A stretch of 64,000 nucleotides of DNA from Azospirillum lipoferum 4B (GTDB taxonomy: Bacteria; Pseudomonadota; Alphaproteobacteria; Azospirillales; Azospirillaceae): the NCBI RefSeq assembly GCF_000283655.1, contig NC_016623.1:372001-436000 (forward strand). The letters are read 5' to 3'. Positions 63,244 through 64,000 of this stretch are shown here, one piece after another. The translations under genes and the position numbers were made by a program. How positions within the stretch are numbered: the stretch's first letter is position 1; every line of letters starts with the position of its first letter. Under the pieces are notes generated by a model. It was not told where the DNA came from, did not search any database, and saw nothing but the letters and a program-made list of their open reading frames with translations.

Positions 63244-63353
63244 GCCCCCTCCCTAACCCTCCCCCTCTTCGAGGGAGAGGGGACTGGCGCTTCCTGTCCC
63301 TCCACCGCCGAAGGCGGGGGAGGGAGGGACCCGCGAAGCGGGAGGGAGGGGGC
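63244..63353. repeat. Family-B composite palindromic element, copy 4
   Basis: 110 bp from GCCCCCTCCCTAACCCTCCC to GGGAGGGAGGGGGC, closest to copy 1 at both ends, between the amidohydrolase stop and the deacetylase-family start. Confidence 0.88.
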
Positions 63354-63381
63354 ACCACCTCAGCACGCCCCGGAGTCCCCC

Positions 63382-64000
63382 ATGAAGTTCGTCCATCACC
63401 CCGACGCCGCCCTGCACCGCCCCGCCACCTACTTCAACAAGGGCCTGCTGCGCGCCCTGCCGGAGAAGCCGGAGCGGGTCGGTGCGCTGGCCTCGCTGAT
63501 CGAGAAGCGCGGCGAGACGCTGATCCGTCCCGACGATTACGGCTCCGCCCCGCGCGCCGCAGTCCACACCCCCGCCTATCTAGCCTTCCTGGAGACCGCC
63601 CATGCGCGCTGGGTGGCGAAGGGCGACATGGGCGACGTGGTGCTGCCCAACGTCCACCGGATGCAGGCCGCCCCCAGCTATCCCACCTGCATCGTCGGGC
63701 AGGCCGGCTGGCACATGTTCGACACCGCCTGCCCCATCGGCGCGGAGACCTGGACCGCCACCTGCGCCGCGACCAACGCCGCCATCCATGCGGCGCGGCT
63801 GGTCGCCACCGGGGCGGACCGTGCGGCCTATGCGCTGTGCCGGCCGCCGGGGCATCATGCCACCCGCGATATGGCCGGCGGCTTCTGCTACCTCAACCAT
63901 GTCGCGGTCGCGGCGGAGTCGGTGCTGCCGATCCTGCGAGCCCAGGGCCGGGCGGCGCGGGTGGCGATCATCGATGTGGACGTCCATCACGGCAACGGCA
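63382..64000 (+). CDS. Histone deacetylase / acetylpolyamine amidohydrolase family protein (partial)
   Basis: The first 206 residues of a gene cut by the window edge. It starts MKFVHHPDAALHRPATYFNK, as bacterial acetylpolyamine amidohydrolases do. The arginase/deacetylase-fold motifs are intact: RPPGHHATRDMAGGFCYLN (catalytic His pair) and IIDVDVHHGNG (zinc Asp and His). It would remove an acetyl or other acyl group from an amine. As part of the cluster it may act on the same imported compound as the carbamoylase-type and M20 enzymes. Confidence 0.9.
   Translation, partial: MKFVHHPDAALHRPATYFNKGLLRALPEKPERVGALASLIEKRGETLIRPDDYGSAPRAAVHTPAYLAFLETAHARWVAKGDMGDVVLPNVHRMQAAPSYPTCIVGQAGWHMFDTACPIGAETWTATCAATNAAIHAARLVATGADRAAYALCRPPGHHATRDMAGGFCYLNHVAVAAESVLPILRAQGRAARVAIIDVDVHHGNG

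Overview
The window looks like chromosome or chromid of a high-G+C alphaproteobacterium of the Rhodospirillales, most like Azospirillum. That is an inference from base composition, the gene families and several lineage-type hypothetical proteins; there is no rRNA or other marker to prove it. Coding density is high, and about 50 genes are supported. I saw no tRNA, rRNA, CRISPR array, transposase or integrase. Both end genes are cut by the window edges.

Layout. 1-2.9 kb: end of a FAD oxidoreductase, a small lipoprotein, an OmpW-type porin, a CBS-domain protein and an orphan NarL-type response regulator. 3.3-9.2 kb: a leftward beta-oxidation operon (MerR regulator, thiolase, hydroxyacyl-CoA dehydrogenase/enoyl-CoA hydratase fusion, acyl-CoA dehydrogenase) with a promoter and a MerR-type palindrome upstream. 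9.5-17 kb: small membrane proteins, a giant alpha-2-macroglobulin-like lipoprotein without the thioester cysteine, and an aminotransferase. 17.3-27 kb: a chemoreceptor, an SLC13 permease split by an in-frame TAG, an AsmA protein, a three-gene unknown operon ending in a possible 2H phosphoesterase, and a DMT exporter. 27.2-38.6 kb: Lrp regulator and alcohol dehydrogenase, then a probable polyamine/omega-amino-acid block: class III CoA-transferase, gabT, gabD, an XRE-cupin regulator and a four-gene polyamine-type ABC importer. A shared operator-like palindrome lies upstream of both gabD and the importer.

38.9-46.7 kb: an orphan TRAP binding protein, a zinc metallopeptidase, glgX, and a divergent oxyR/katA pair with a recognisable OxyR box. 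46.9-47.9 kb: an AT-rich island with one HNH-nuclease-like gene, clearly foreign. 48-51.8 kb: a lytic transglycosylase with a SPOR domain and a pair of split-barrel flavoproteins, one fused to a GAF domain. 51.9 kb to the end: a LysR regulator divergent from a long rightward catabolic cluster. That cluster holds an M20 peptidase, a class II aldolase, a dipeptide-type ABC importer with a fused double ATPase, a ketopantoate-reductase-like enzyme, a carbamoylase-type amidohydrolase and a histone-deacetylase/acetylpolyamine-amidohydrolase family enzyme. It reads as uptake and hydrolysis of an unidentified amide or N-acyl compound.

A second layer is a set of GC-rich dispersed palindromic elements in gaps between genes. 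There are two composite families (A, about 145-156 bp, three copies; B, about 103-122 bp, four copies) plus solo palindromes. Most sit inside operons or just after genes.
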